64,000 nucleotides of DNA from Allolucifera butyrica (GCF_900476375.1 NZ_UPPP01000058.1:1-64000); one strand, 5' to 3'. Positions 1-8,401 are shown, numbered from the stretch's first letter. Made by a program: numbers and translations. Notes: generated from the letters alone by a model not told the origin.

Positions 1-428
1 AAGGCAACATTGAGCCTAGCGCGATTATATGGGAAAAATGCTATTCCAGCGATCTGCCTCGCGCATTAAAAACGGCACAAAAAATATACAGTGGCCAAGT
101 TGTTGAAACAAAAGCATTAAGGGAGCTTGTTATATGTCCGCCTACGGATAGAAACATTAAACTGCCGGTTCCATTGTGGCTAATTTTAGGAAGAATGGCC
201 TGGATGCTATCACATAAATCACAAATTGAAAGCAAGCTATTGTTTGAAAAAAGAGTAAAGTACATTCTGGAAGAATTAATTCTAAAAGAAGATAGGAATG
301 TTCTTTTAGTAAGCCATGGATTCATAATGATGTTTCTACGTAAAGAGCTTATAAAGCGGGGTTTTATCGGCCCTGGTTTTGGAAGAGCGAAAAACGAAAG
401 ATTTACGTGTATGAAAAATGATGGGTAG
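1..428 (+). CDS. Histidine phosphatase family protein, 5' end outside window
   Basis: The open frame runs in from before position 1 (first full codon at 3) and ends at 428. The visible part starts shortly before a CYSSDLPRALKTA segment, the SSxxxRAxxTA signature of the phosphoglycerate-mutase-like superfamily. It ends with NVLLVSHGFIM, which supplies the second catalytic histidine. The N-terminal RHG motif, which carries the phospho-accepting histidine, lies outside the window, so completeness cannot be judged. An internal ATG at 174 opens a shorter frame but would cut off the SSDLPRA motif, so it is not the start. The substrate is unknown. A second, unrelated-looking member of the same superfamily lies at 5680-6219. 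Confidence 0.8.
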   Translation, partial: GNIEPSAIIWEKCYSSDLPRALKTAQKIYSGQVVETKALRELVICPPTDRNIKLPVPLWLILGRMAWMLSHKSQIESKLLFEKRVKYILEELILKEDRNVLLVSHGFIMMFLRKELIKRGFIGPGFGRAKNERFTCMKNDG

Positions 429-566
429 CCGGGTGCGAGTTACGATTCGTTACCTTTGGTTCGGATTCATATGAGTTATTGTATAAAGTAAAACTACGCA
501 ACAAAGCTACCCCTTTGTATTAAGGGGACCGAATTTCGCAAATAGGGACGCTATAAAAGCGGGAAA

Positions 567-590
567 TGTCGATAACCCCGTTTTCCTGAC
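567..590 (+). repeat. Half copy of repeat B
   Basis: Contains ATGTCGATAACCCCG followed by a degenerate TTTTCCTGACA. It matches only the right arm of repeat B and stands 20 bp upstream of a full copy. Confidence 0.5.
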
Positions 591-608
591 AAACCAGGAA
601 AATTGTTA

Positions 609-655
609 GGGGGACGGGGTGAATGACAACTGTGTGTCGACAACCCCAATCCCCC
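609..655 (+). repeat. Repeat B, copy 1
   Basis: GGGGGACGGGGTG and the right arm CGACAACCCC flank the core ATGACAACTGTGTGTCGAC. The right arm is degenerate (AATCCCCC in place of GTCCCCC). It lies in the short gap between the histidine phosphatase and the desulfidase pseudogene. Confidence 0.8.
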
Positions 656-677
656 TGAAAGGTTAAAGGAGGACCTG

Positions 678-1225
678 ATGTTTACTGATAAAAGAAGTAA
701 AAAGGTCATATTTGTAGCACACTGTATCTTAAATCAAATGCTAAGATTGATGCGTGTGCTTATTATCCTGGAATCATACGTGAAGTAATGAAGGTTTTTC
801 TTGAATCAGATGTTGGACTGGTACAATTACCATGTCCTGAATTTTTATATCTCGGTCTTGATAGAGAAGCAATTCATGGAGAAAATACAACTATCGAGTC
901 AGAAGATACTAGGGTAGCTCTTCGGATGAACGAAGAGATTGCTCAAGAGTTATGTCATCAAATAGTAAGCAATATTATTTATCAGATTGATGAGTATCGA
1001 AAGCATGGGTTTCAAATAGTAGGGCTTGTGGGGATAAATTGCTCACCGACTTGTGGGGTAGAAACAACCTGGTCAAATGATAGAGAACATTTGGGGCAGG
1101 GAGTATTTATAAAAATGATTAACGATGAGCTTGTAAAAAGGCAGATTTCTATGAAAATGGTAGGTATAAAGGCCAAAGATTCAAAGCAAGCCGTTATTGC
1201 TATAAAGGAAATACTATATAGTTAA
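678..1225 (+). pseudogene. TudS-related putative desulfidase (CD3072-type), frameshifted
   Basis: A perfect ribosome binding site (AAAGGAGG, 666-673) precedes the ATG at 678. The frame reads MFTDKRSKKVIFVAHCILNQ and is then disrupted; the rest continues in another frame (from 788) to 1225. Restoring one A in the CAAATG at about 735-740 joins the halves as NQNAKIDACAYYPGIIREVM. The cysteines expected for this DUF523/2-thiouracil-desulfurase-like group are visible: HCILNQ, LPCPEF and NCSPTCG. In TudS-type enzymes three such cysteines hold an Fe-S cluster that removes sulfur from thiolated bases; here that role is inferred. The lesion is a single base in a run of A, so a sequencing error is possible. 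Confidence 0.75.
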
Positions 1226-1741
1226 TTGCAGTGCAATCATTTAGGAAGGCAATTTATATGACCGGGAAACGCGGGGACAGACACTTTTCGCTTGAGTTAA
1301 AAATGACCTTTCAGAAATTGGTAGAGGGATATATTCGGATTCTTCAAAGTTGATAAAAGAAGAGGCAAGGGGACGTTTTTTGCTTCTTTCCAGTTACTTT
1401 ATTTCTCCGACAAGGCGTCCGGATGCATCCAAAATACGCATGAGTAATAAACTTCTGCCCGAATATGTAGAATTTGGCAGGAGTTTTGTTTTTTATGGGA
1501 AATAAAGGTTGTTATAGGCGTTTTAGATAAACGGAAATGGTCATAGTTTTTTTGGAAAATAGGTATAGTTTTAAAGGCGTAAAGGGGTGTCACCAACCTC
1601 GTCCCCCCGACATTAATGTAGTGTACCGTCCCACAGAGTGAATGTTAGCACCACGCTGACGGTAATTTAAATCTAAAGCGACTGGTGCCGCCTCGTTTCA
1701 TTTCTTGTTGGTGCCTTTCGCAGAAAGGAATGGTCTTTATT
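1226..1741. other. Gene-free stretch before first SnoaL-like gene
   Basis: Apart from repeat A copy 1, no gene is seen. The part from 1613 to 1741 (landmarks GTGTACCGTCCCACAGAG and GACTGGTGCCGCCTCG) is repeated almost exactly at 7810-7937, so it belongs to the duplicated unit that carries the SnoaL-like gene. The piece 1270-1400 shows only fragments that resemble repeat sequence (GGGGACAGACAC, GGGGACG). Confidence 0.6.
1446..1612 (+). repeat. Repeat A, copy 1 (full length)
   Basis: Begins with an imperfect hairpin, ACTTCTGCC ... GGCAGGAGT. It continues through an AT-rich middle with the landmark ATGGTCATAG and ends in GTGTCACCAACCTCGTCCCC, a diverged form of the right arm of repeat B. A near-identical copy precedes the second SnoaL-like gene (7644-7809). 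Confidence 0.85.
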
Positions 1742-2131
1742 ATGGAGCATGAATTAAGAGAATTAATCCAAAAATGTGACCTCGCAATACAACAAGAAGA
1801 TTTTGATACGCTTATGAATTATTATACAGATGATGCAATTTTGGTTGTAAGACCTGGGATGATTGCACGAGGTAAAGAAGAAATCAAAAAAGCATTTATT
1901 GCCATTGCGAAATATTTCAATAATAGCCTTGTCCCGGCACAAGGGGAAATGGTTATTTTGGAAACCGGAGATACTGCGTTGGTTATTTCACAAGCCTTCC
2001 TTAAAGCCGATATAAAAGATTCAAAATATTCCATGGAAAGAAGATCAACCTATGTATTTAAAAAAGATTCGCACAATGCCTGGCTTTGTGCTATTGATAA
2101 CTCATATGGTACAGATTTGCTAAACAAATAG
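1742..2131 (+). CDS. SnoaL-like / NTF2-fold protein, copy 1 of 3
   Basis: A 129-residue protein with the layout of the YybH/SgcJ-EcaC group of NTF2-like (SnoaL/DUF4440) proteins: an N-terminal helix, then [28 protein letters not shown], and a C-terminal strand with W and D residues (AWLCAIDNS). Such small alpha+beta barrels bind small ligands or act as isomerase-like enzymes; the substrate cannot be read from sequence. The ATG at 1742 is chosen; an in-frame ATG at 1730 directly abuts the AAAGGA site and is less likely. The identical protein is encoded at 7938-8327 and 8580-8969. Copy 1 differs from copy 2 in the coding region only by GTA versus GTG for one Val codon. Confidence 0.85.
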   Translation: MEHELRELIQKCDLAIQQEDFDTLMNYYTDDAILVVRPGMIARGKEEIKKAFIAIAKYFNNSLVPAQGEMVILETGDTALVISQAFLKADIKDSKYSMERRSTYVFKKDSHNAWLCAIDNSYGTDLLNK

Positions 2132-2155
2132 TAAGTGAGCGTCATAACTGAATAA

Positions 2156-2206
2156 GGGGCGGGGTTAATGACAACTGTGTGTCGACAACCCCGTCCCCCT
2201 GACACG
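2156..2206 (+). repeat. Repeat B, copy 2
   Basis: GGGGCGGGGTT pairs with AACCCCGTCCCC around the core AATGACAACTGTGTGTCGAC, followed by CTGACACG. It sits 24 bp after the SnoaL-like stop and directly abuts the truncated DJ-1-like gene. Confidence 0.9.
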
Positions 2207-2730
2207 TTCTATGTCAGTTCAGAACTTAACGCACCCGAAACAGGGTACGCGATAAAGACGTTAAGCCTTGACCTAGAACCAAAAACCTCAATGGGTGGTT
2301 TTCGGGTTCTTCCCGATTATTCAGTGGCCGATTTTCCTGCCGACTTTGGTATGCTGATTTTAATTGGAGGCTACGCATGGATGAAACAACTGAACAACGC
2401 TGTGTTGCCTGTGGTGGATTATGCAATTAAAAAAGGTATTCCAGTAGGTGCAATCTGCAATGCCGCCAACTTCATGGCAGAAAACGGCTACTTGGATCAA
2501 ATCAGACATTCGGGCAATACTCCTGAATTCATGCAAGAACAGCTCCTCATTATAGAGGCAATCAGCACTTTGTAGAGGAACAAGCTGTCTGCGATTCCAA
2601 TGTGGTCACTGCCAATGGCACGGCTACATTGGAGTTTGCTAAAGAAATCTTATTGTTGCTGAAAGCGAAGCCGGAAGCTGCTGTTTTAAAATGGTATAAT
2701 ACAAATAAGTCCGGCTTTTATCGGTCATAA
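2207..2730 (+). pseudogene. DJ-1/PfpI-type glutamine-amidotransferase-like protein, truncated and frameshifted
   Basis: The reading frame starts abruptly after repeat B at FYVSSELNAPETGYAIKT. That is an internal position in this family, so the first roughly 20 residues are gone. The core is clear: LILIGGYAWM, then VGAICNAANFMAENGYLD around the nucleophile-elbow cysteine. At about 2542 one G is missing (CAGCTC for CAGGCTC). This shifts the frame into a stop at 2575, while the remaining sequence (APHYRGNQHFVEEQAVCDSN, TANGTATLEFAKEILLLLKA) stays readable in the next frame to the TAA at 2728-2730. The ATG inside the repeat gives an open frame beginning MTTVCRQPRPPDT, which is translated repeat and not a native N terminus. 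Confidence 0.85.
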
Positions 2731-2737
2731 AAAATAG

Positions 2738-2774
2738 AGCCGTTTCCTCATAGCGACGGGGAAACGGCTTTTCT
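2738..2774 (+). terminator. Rho-independent terminator after the DJ-1-like pseudogene
   Basis: The stem AGCCGTTTCC / GGGAAACGGCT is followed by TTTTCTCC. It starts 8 bp after the stop at 2730, so it is the original terminator of the decayed gene. Confidence 0.85.
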
Positions 2775-3087
2775 CCTATAAAAAATTACCTAGCGTACGA
2801 AATCCGCGTTTTGCTGGTGAGACCCCCTTTAGAGAAGCTGACTTCTACAGAAAAAATGGAAATTGTTTTCCCATTCCCATTTTCCTCCGGAAAAGAGTTA
2901 TTGGATGGTAGGCCGGGATTCTTATCCTAATAATATAATAGCATTATTATCCGGCGGTTGATAATGCCATTTGGCAAAGCTGGTAAAATCAATTCTTCAG
3001 TGATAGACACTTCAAAGAGGTAATTTATGGGAAGGGGAGAAATAATCAGTAGATTACAATACAAAGTAAATGGTAAGGGGAATGTTT
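2775..3087. other. Gene-free stretch upstream of TPR protein
   Basis: About 310 bp without a coding signal or a repeat A or B. A short inverted repeat around TAATAATATAATAGCATTATTA (2929-2950 region) is AT-rich and may be part of the promoter area of the next gene. No clear -35/-10 pair can be assigned. Confidence 0.4.
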
Positions 3088-5133
3088 ATGAATTTTTTTT
3101 CGCTATTAAGAAAATATCTATGTCTATTTGTATTAGCGATCATTATGATTCTTGGACAGAAACTATCTTATGCCATGTCTCCCGGGGAAGCTGTACCAAA
3201 TGTTAATGATTCGGCTATGGTAAGACCTGGAGAAATTGCGAAAGATCTAAATTTGCCCAATTTAGATGGTGAAATTGTTCATATTGATTTTAAGGGAAAG
3301 CCCACTATACTCGTGTCTTTGGGACTTGAAAGCAATGTTGAAAAGATGATTGAATGGCAGAGTTTTTACAATAGCCATAAAAATGACATTAACTTTTATC
3401 TTTTAGCGCATCAAGGCAAAGAACGTATGCAAAAGATCATAAAACAACAGAATTTTGATATGCCAATTCTTCTTGATGATAAGATAAGCTTTGTTCGTAA
3501 ATATAACAATGCAGTTCCAGCACTTTTTATTACAGATAAAGATGGAGTTGTGGTCTATAATAGCGAAATGGCTATTGAAATGGATTCTTTAAATGCATTC
3601 CTTGATAAACTTCTAAAGGAAGGAAAGCACGATTTACCATCACTAAGGTTTGCCCCATTGAAACGACCGGTTCCGCCACCTCCGCCTCCATTCATGAATA
3701 ATGGTACAGTTATCAAGCAAGAAATCTTTGGTACAATGGACGGACAGGATTTTTTAGTGAAATATAATAGTAAGCCTACGGTTTTGCTGTTCTGGGCGGA
3801 TTTTAATTTAGACCAAACTTTAGGCAAAGAACTCAATATATTACAAAAAGCATATGAAGATATGAATGATAAGGCCAATTTTTATACAGTAAACTTTAGT
3901 AATCACAAAATGGCCAGAAAAATACTTGACCGACATCAAAGTACAGTCCCTGCTCTAATAGACAAAAATGGGGTCTATCTCCAATACAGCAGGGCGTTTC
4001 CCTCAATTATCATCATAGATAAAAACGGCGTAATTCGCTATCGCCCTGATGCAATCTCAACTGCGGAAGCTTTGGAAAAATTAATAGAAAGCTGTGATGT
4101 ACCCTATGTTCCGCTACCAGTGCCACAGACGGCGGAAGAATGGGTTAAACGAGGGGACGAATTATATAAGGATAAGAACTATTTCTATACCGAAGCAATC
4201 GACGCATATAGTCAAGCAATAAGGCTTAATCCCAACTATTATGTGGCATATTTAAAACGAGCTCGGTTATACGACGAAAAATATAATGATCAGAAAGCTC
4301 TTGAAGACTTAGATAAAATGATTGAACTGAAACCCGATGTGATCGACTCTTATTACTTGCGGGCCAGTGTACTTATCAAGCTAAGAAGGTTTGATTTGGC
4401 CATTAATGATTATGATAAAATATTAGACATTAAGCCGGATGAGTTACAAGCAAGCCTTGATCGGGCGGGAGTCTATAAGATGCAAGGTAAATATGATTTA
4501 GCAATAAATGAATATTCGAAGCTTATTGAAAGCGCACCTAAAGGGAAGGCGATTGCAATCTATATGAACCGGGGGGATTGTTATCTGTTCTCAAACAAAA
4601 ATGATTTAGCAATTTCGGATTATAGCCAGGTTTTGGAACTCAACCCTTTATTCCAGTATGCATTGGCTAACCGTGGATTGGCTTTCTTGCAGCAAAAAGA
4701 TTATGACCGTGCGATTGCCGACTTTACAAAGGCAATTGAACTAAACCCGGTTGAAAAGTATTATGAAGATCGGTCAATAGCTTACTTAAGGCAACAAAAA
4801 GTTGATTTAGCAATAGAAGACCTCACAAAAATTATTAATATGAACCCTAATTATAGATATACTTATTTTTACAGAGGGCTCTTGTTCGTGAAGGAGCAGC
4901 AATATACTAAAGCTGTAGCTGATTTTATTGCGGAAAAAGAGCAGTATCCGCGTAATGGATACCTTCTGTTTGCTCTTGCACAGGCTCTTGAACTAAGCGG
5001 AGAAAGGGAACAGTCTTTGGAAAATTATAAAGAGGCGGTAGAATTTTTACCGCCAAAGGCTACGAATAAATTAATTAAGGCGCAAAAAAGAGTCGATGGG
5101 GATTGGGAAAGTTATAAGGAGTGGATTGATTAA
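3088..5133 (+). CDS. Exported TPR protein with two cysteine-free thioredoxin-like domains
   Basis: The ATG at 3088 is preferred over 3070 and 3082 because AAGGGG lies 8 bp upstream. It gives 681 residues starting with a signal peptide (MNFFSLLRKYLCLFVLAIIM ... SYA). Residues of about 45-175 and 200-340 each look like an AhpC/TlpA-type thioredoxin fold (DLNLPNLDGEIVHIDFKGKP; ALFITDKDGVVVYN; SIIIIDKNGVIRYR). Neither has the CXXC or peroxidatic cysteine, so redox catalysis is unlikely. Between them is a proline run (PVPPPPPPF). From about residue 350 to the end there are roughly eight TPR units (AIDAYSQAIRLNPNYYVAYL; AIADFTKAIELNP). The protein probably acts as an extracytoplasmic scaffold; its partner is unknown. 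Confidence 0.8.
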   Translation: MNFFSLLRKYLCLFVLAIIMILGQKLSYAMSPGEAVPNVNDSAMVRPGEIAKDLNLPNLDGEIVHIDFKGKPTILVSLGLESNVEKMIEWQSFYNSHKNDINFYLLAHQGKERMQKIIKQQNFDMPILLDDKISFVRKYNNAVPALFITDKDGVVVYNSEMAIEMDSLNAFLDKLLKEGKHDLPSLRFAPLKRPVPPPPPPFMNNGTVIKQEIFGTMDGQDFLVKYNSKPTVLLFWADFNLDQTLGKELNILQKAYEDMNDKANFYTVNFSNHKMARKILDRHQSTVPALIDKNGVYLQYSRAFPSIIIIDKNGVIRYRPDAISTAEALEKLIESCDVPYVPLPVPQTAEEWVKRGDELYKDKNYFYTEAIDAYSQAIRLNPNYYVAYLKRARLYDEKYNDQKALEDLDKMIELKPDVIDSYYLRASVLIKLRRFDLAINDYDKILDIKPDELQASLDRAGVYKMQGKYDLAINEYSKLIESAPKGKAIAIYMNRGDCYLFSNKNDLAISDYSQVLELNPLFQYALANRGLAFLQQKDYDRAIADFTKAIELNPVEKYYEDRSIAYLRQQKVDLAIEDLTKIINMNPNYRYTYFYRGLLFVKEQQYTKAVADFIAEKEQYPRNGYLLFALAQALELSGEREQSLENYKEAVEFLPPKATNKLIKAQKRVDGDWESYKEWID

Positions 5134-5335
5134 TAAAAATGATTCGGCATAATAAAAACTTTCTAGCTGAATTCCAAACCATAGATTGCAAGTTCGAACT
5201 TCGCCGCCTGCTCCAATACAACCAAACCTTTCAGGCAATTGAAACATTTCACTGCCTATACTTATAGTATGGTACGGCGGATTGATGAATGGATTTATCA
5301 GTAAGCCTGCCATAGTAGGGAAAGGAATGGACGCT

Positions 5336-5599
5336 ATGCCATTTGTAAGAAAAATTGTTAATAGTGACGTCTTAGCTGGAATTATTGATATTCCTGAAGC
5401 TTTAAAAAATAGAAAAGTCGAAGTACTTGTTTTTTCCTTGGATGACAATAATACAACTGTGAGCCAAATTGAAAAAACAAAAAAAGCAAAAGGTTCTTTA
5501 GCTAAATACAAAAATACTGCTCTTATCGAGAAAGAATCCGCGGTTTGGGCAGAGGCGGTGACTGAAAAAAATGGTCATAGTTCTTCGGAAAAGGTATAG
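5336..5599 (+). CDS. Orphan antitoxin-like protein, C terminus replaced by repeat A
   Basis: An 87-residue ORF from the ATG at 5336 (AAAGGA 9 bp upstream; the in-frame ATG at 5327 abuts the site). The text MPFVRKIVNSDVLAGIIDIP with EALKNRKVEVLVFSL, then a linker and KGSLAKYKNTALIEKES, matches the layout of small type II antitoxins that usually precede a PIN-domain toxin gene. No toxin follows. The last codons (NGHSSSEKV) are translated repeat A, so the native C terminus and the toxin were lost where the repeat begins. The antitoxin role is inferred from family resemblance only. Confidence 0.55.
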   Translation: MPFVRKIVNSDVLAGIIDIPEALKNRKVEVLVFSLDDNNTTVSQIEKTKKAKGSLAKYKNTALIEKESAVWAEAVTEKNGHSSSEKV

Positions 5600-5643
5600 T
5601 TTTAAAAGCGTAAAGAGGTGTCACTAACCCCGTTCCTGACACG
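5569..5643 (+). repeat. Repeat A, copy 2 (right part only)
   Basis: Starts at the ATGGTCATAG landmark, lacks the leading hairpin, and ends GGTGTCACTAACCCCGTTCCTGACACG. It overlaps the 3' end of the antitoxin-like ORF. Confidence 0.8.
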
Positions 5644-5679
5644 CCATGAAATAATGGGAATTTATTGAGGAGATATCTA

Positions 5680-6219
5680 ATGATTATATATTCAGCACGT
5701 CACGCTGAAACGGATACGAATAAAACACCAGTGATTTGCGGAAATAATGACAGCTTTTCTCTTAATGCCAAAGGTATTAATCAATCATATCGACTTGCTG
5801 AAAGTATGATTGGAAAAGGGGTTGATTTGATTGTTTGTTCCTCAATGAAAAGAGCTATCCAAACCGCGAAGTACGTTGCTGATAGGCTTGGTGTTGAGAT
5901 CGTCATTGACGAACGTCTGCGGGAGCGCAATCACGGGATTTTCGAGGGGAAAAGTCAGAAAGATACTGAATTTCTTATAGCCAAAAGTCAATTTGCTATG
6001 CGTATGGAAGGTGGAGAATCCATTTTTGATGTTGTTCACAGAATATATTCAGCAATTGACGATATACGCGAAAAATATGCTGGCAAAACTGTAATTATAA
6101 TCAGTCATGGAGGGACAATCGGAAGAGTAATTGAATCTTACTTTCATGACCTCTCTAATAACGAATTTCATGATATTTTTATTAAAAATTGCGAATTGCG
6201 TCGATATGAAATTAAATAA
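5680..6219 (+). CDS. Histidine phosphatase family protein (phosphoglycerate-mutase-like)
   Basis: A complete 179-residue protein. The ATG at 5680 follows TTGAGGAG with good spacing; the upstream TTG at 5665 lies in front of that site. The superfamily motifs are in order: ARHAETD (catalytic His of the RHG-type motif), SSMKRAIQTA, RERNHGIFEG (acidic residue) and VIIISHGG (second His). The enzyme would remove phosphate from a small metabolite or, less often, a protein; nothing in the sequence identifies the substrate. It begins right after repeat A copy 2, with its own ribosome binding site and no partner gene. Confidence 0.85.
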   Translation: MIIYSARHAETDTNKTPVICGNNDSFSLNAKGINQSYRLAESMIGKGVDLIVCSSMKRAIQTAKYVADRLGVEIVIDERLRERNHGIFEGKSQKDTEFLIAKSQFAMRMEGGESIFDVVHRIYSAIDDIREKYAGKTVIIISHGGTIGRVIESYFHDLSNNEFHDIFIKNCELRRYEIK

Positions 6220-6269
6220 CAACTTAATATTTCATTGACAATTTTAATTTATTTATTTGAGGTATTTTG

Positions 6270-6311
6270 ATGAATAAAGTAGCAGCCGTTAAACTAGATA
6301 ATTATGATTAG
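6270..6311 (+). pseudogene. Possible 5' remnant of a DUF362-type gene
   Basis: GAGG lies upstream of an ATG that encodes MNKVAAVKLDNYD before a stop, and repeat B begins 10 bp later. The peptide resembles the first residues of DUF362 iron-sulfur proteins (M-x-K-V-x-x-V-K). The piece is too short for a firm call. Confidence 0.3.
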
Positions 6312-6320
6312 GAACTGCTA

Positions 6321-6373
6321 GGGGGACGTGGTTAATAACAACTATGTGTCGACAACCTCGTCCCCGTGACACG
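6321..6373 (+). repeat. Repeat B, copy 3
   Basis: GGGGGACGTGGTT and AACCTCGTCCCC flank AATAACAACTATGTGTCGAC. Both arms carry the compensating change G-T-G / C-T-C, so pairing is largely kept. It is followed by GTGACACG and then the GNAT gene. Confidence 0.85.
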
Positions 6374-6391
6374 CTGTTTGGAGGTTTTGAA

Positions 6392-6820
6392 TTGATAAAT
6401 GTAACTTACTATTCTTTCCGTAAAGAAGATTGCCAAGAAGTCTTAAATTTATGGCTAAATATCCCTGGAATTCATCTGCATAGTAATGGAGAAGACTCTA
6501 TTGAAGGAATTGCTGCATATTTAGAAAGAAACCAAGGCTGTAGTTTTGTTGCAAAATACGATGGGAAAATTATTGGCGCTGTAATGTGCGGGCATGATGG
6601 ACGAAGAGGATTTATTCATCATTTAGCAGTTGATAACAAGTTTAGAAGAATGGAAATTGGAAAAACCCTAGTGCAAATATCACTTGAGCAATTGCGAAAA
6701 GTAAGTATAAAAAAATGCGCATTATTTGTTTTAAAAGAAAATACAGAGGCTGAGAACTTCTATAAATCTTTGCAGTGGCAAGAAGAAGATATAGTAAAGA
6801 TTTACGCAAAAATATTATAG
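6392..6820 (+). CDS. GNAT family N-acetyltransferase
   Basis: Start at TTG 6392: GGAGG lies 7 bp upstream, and the longer open frame from 6344 begins inside repeat B (MCRQPRPRDT is repeat translation). The 142-residue protein has the GNAT order: an N-terminal strand-helix (YYSFRKEDCQEVLNLWLNIP), KIIGAVMCG, the acetyl-CoA loop region HHLAVDNKFRRMEIGKTLVQ (Q/RxxGxG/A-like, here with ME in place of the usual glycine pair), and the late NTEAENFYKSLQWQ. It would transfer an acetyl group from acetyl-CoA to an amine; the acceptor is unknown. The weakened pyrophosphate loop is unusual. Confidence 0.8.
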   Translation: MINVTYYSFRKEDCQEVLNLWLNIPGIHLHSNGEDSIEGIAAYLERNQGCSFVAKYDGKIIGAVMCGHDGRRGFIHHLAVDNKFRRMEIGKTLVQISLEQLRKVSIKKCALFVLKENTEAENFYKSLQWQEEDIVKIYAKIL

Positions 6821-6855
6821 ATGGTTAGAAGATAAGAGCGATGGCCGGTAGAGAA

Positions 6856-6925
6856 GCAGTCATGGTTTTTCGGAATAGGTATAGTTTTAAAAGCGTAAGG
6901 GGGTGTCACAAACTCTGTCTCTGAC
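6856..6925 (+). repeat. Repeat A, copy 3 (right part, diverged)
   Basis: AGTCATGGTTTTTCGGAATA leads to GGTATAGTTTTAAAAGCG and a degenerate end GGGTGTCACAAACTCTGTCT. The leading hairpin is missing. Confidence 0.7.
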
Positions 6926-6972
6926 CCCCCCCTGGTACCCATGTTGGCAAGGCCCATGAAGGAGAAGTATAC

Positions 6973-7542
6973 GTGAAAACACTAATTATTAATGGTTCTC
7001 CCAGAAAAGATGGACATGCAATGACTTTAGTTAATGAAATAATAAAATATCTTAATGGAAAAGTGCGGATTATTCACACTTACTATGATGATATAAGTCC
7101 CTGTCTGGATTGTAGATATTGCTGGAATAACACCGGATGCTGTATAGATGATGGTATGCAAGAGGTGTATAAGCTTTTAAATGAAGTTGATAATATAATA
7201 TTAGTATCGCCTATATATTTTTCTGAACTTACAGGTCAGCTGCTGAACTTTGCTAGCAGATTGCAGCTATTTTATGTTGCAAGACAAATACGAAAAAACA
7301 ATGAATATAATCTCAAATTGAAAAATGGTATACTTGTTATTTCGGCTGGCGGTGATTCAAGGAATTTAGAAGAACGTGCAATCGAAAGCGCAAAGATTAT
7401 TTTGAGGCATATGAATACGCATTTAATTGGGATTGCCAGCACTCTTCATACAAATGATATATCTGCTGAAGAGGATATCGAGGCTTTGAGTAAAGCTCGT
7501 GAACTTGCATTAAAATTAAACCAATTACATAAACCGTTATAA
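6973..7542 (+). CDS. Flavodoxin-family NAD(P)H-dependent oxidoreductase
   Basis: GTG start at 6973 with GGAGAAG 5 bp upstream; 189 residues. The N terminus KTLIINGSPRKDGHAMTLV is the FMN-phosphate loop of the NADPH-dependent FMN reductase/flavodoxin-like fold. CLDCRYCWNNTGCCIDDGM is the cysteine-rich segment of the iron-sulfur-flavoprotein-like branch, and VSPIYFSELTGQLLNFASRL is the second flavin loop. The cysteine spacing (C-x2-C-x2-C-x5-CC) could hold a cluster or be structural. The protein probably reduces a flavin, a quinone or a metal/xenobiotic. It stands alone between two copies of repeat A. Confidence 0.8.
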   Translation: MKTLIINGSPRKDGHAMTLVNEIIKYLNGKVRIIHTYYDDISPCLDCRYCWNNTGCCIDDGMQEVYKLLNEVDNIILVSPIYFSELTGQLLNFASRLQLFYVARQIRKNNEYNLKLKNGILVISAGGDSRNLEERAIESAKIILRHMNTHLIGIASTLHTNDISAEEDIEALSKARELALKLNQLHKPL

Positions 7543-7643
7543 TATTAATCCTTAGCGGATGTTTGTGCGTTTTGCTGGCGAAGCCCAAGGGAAGAAGCGA
7601 TGAAACGTGTTTCCTGTTTGTTATAATGTTCTTAGAGAAGAAT

Positions 7644-7809
7644 GAATAAAACTTCTGCCCTAATATGTAGAATTTGGCAGGAGTTTTGTTTTTTATGGGA
7701 AATAAAGGTTGTTAGGCGTTTTAGATAAACGGAAATGGTCATAGTTTTTCGGAAAATAGGTATAGTTTTAAAAGCGTAAAGGGGTGTCACCAACCTCGTC
7801 CCCCCGACA
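7644..7809 (+). repeat. Repeat A, copy 4 (full length)
   Basis: Nearly identical to copy 1, with a few base differences (for example CTAATATG for CGAATATG, and four bases fewer in the TTGTTATAGGCG stretch). Together with the following 130 bp and the SnoaL-like gene it forms a roughly 680-bp duplication of 1446-2131. The rest of the gap 7543-7643 shows nothing recognisable. Confidence 0.85.
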
Positions 7810-7937
7810 TTAATGTAGTGTACCGTCCCACAGAGTGAATGTTAGCATATGCTGACGGTAATTTAAATCTAAAGCGACTGGTGCCGCCTCGTTTCATTTC
7901 TTGTTGGTGCCTTTCGCAGAAAGGAATGGTCTTTATT

Positions 7938-8327
7938 ATGGAGCATGAATTAAGAGAATTAATCCAAAAATGTGACCTCGCAATACAACAAGAAGATTTT
8001 GATACGCTTATGAATTATTATACAGATGATGCAATTTTGGTTGTAAGACCTGGGATGATTGCACGAGGTAAAGAAGAAATCAAAAAAGCATTTATTGCCA
8101 TTGCGAAATATTTCAATAATAGCCTTGTCCCGGCACAAGGGGAAATGGTTATTTTGGAAACCGGAGATACTGCGTTGGTTATTTCACAAGCCTTCCTTAA
8201 AGCCGATATAAAAGATTCAAAATATTCCATGGAAAGAAGATCAACCTATGTGTTTAAAAAAGATTCGCACAATGCCTGGCTTTGTGCTATTGATAACTCA
8301 TATGGTACAGATTTGCTAAACAAATAG
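7938..8327 (+). CDS. SnoaL-like / NTF2-fold protein, copy 2 of 3
   Basis: Encodes the same 129 residues as the gene at 1742. The only coding difference from copy 1 is one synonymous Val codon (GTG for GTA). The upstream 290 bp, including repeat A, is also duplicated; a short difference (GCATATGCTGACGG against GCACCACGCTGACGG) opens a longer frame from 7839, but the ribosome binding site and the identity with the other copies support 7938. Confidence 0.85.
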   Translation: MEHELRELIQKCDLAIQQEDFDTLMNYYTDDAILVVRPGMIARGKEEIKKAFIAIAKYFNNSLVPAQGEMVILETGDTALVISQAFLKADIKDSKYSMERRSTYVFKKDSHNAWLCAIDNSYGTDLLNK

Positions 8328-8349
8328 TAAGTGAGCGTCATAATTGAGT

Positions 8350-8400
8350 GGGGCGGGGTTAATGACAACTGTGTGTCGACAACCCCGTCCCCTTGGCACG
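8350..8400 (+). repeat. Repeat B, copy 4
   Basis: GGGGCGGGGTT / AACCCCGTCCCC around the standard core, ending CTTGGCACG. It is placed 22 bp after the SnoaL-like stop, as in copy 2. Confidence 0.9.
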
Positions 8401-8401
8401 T

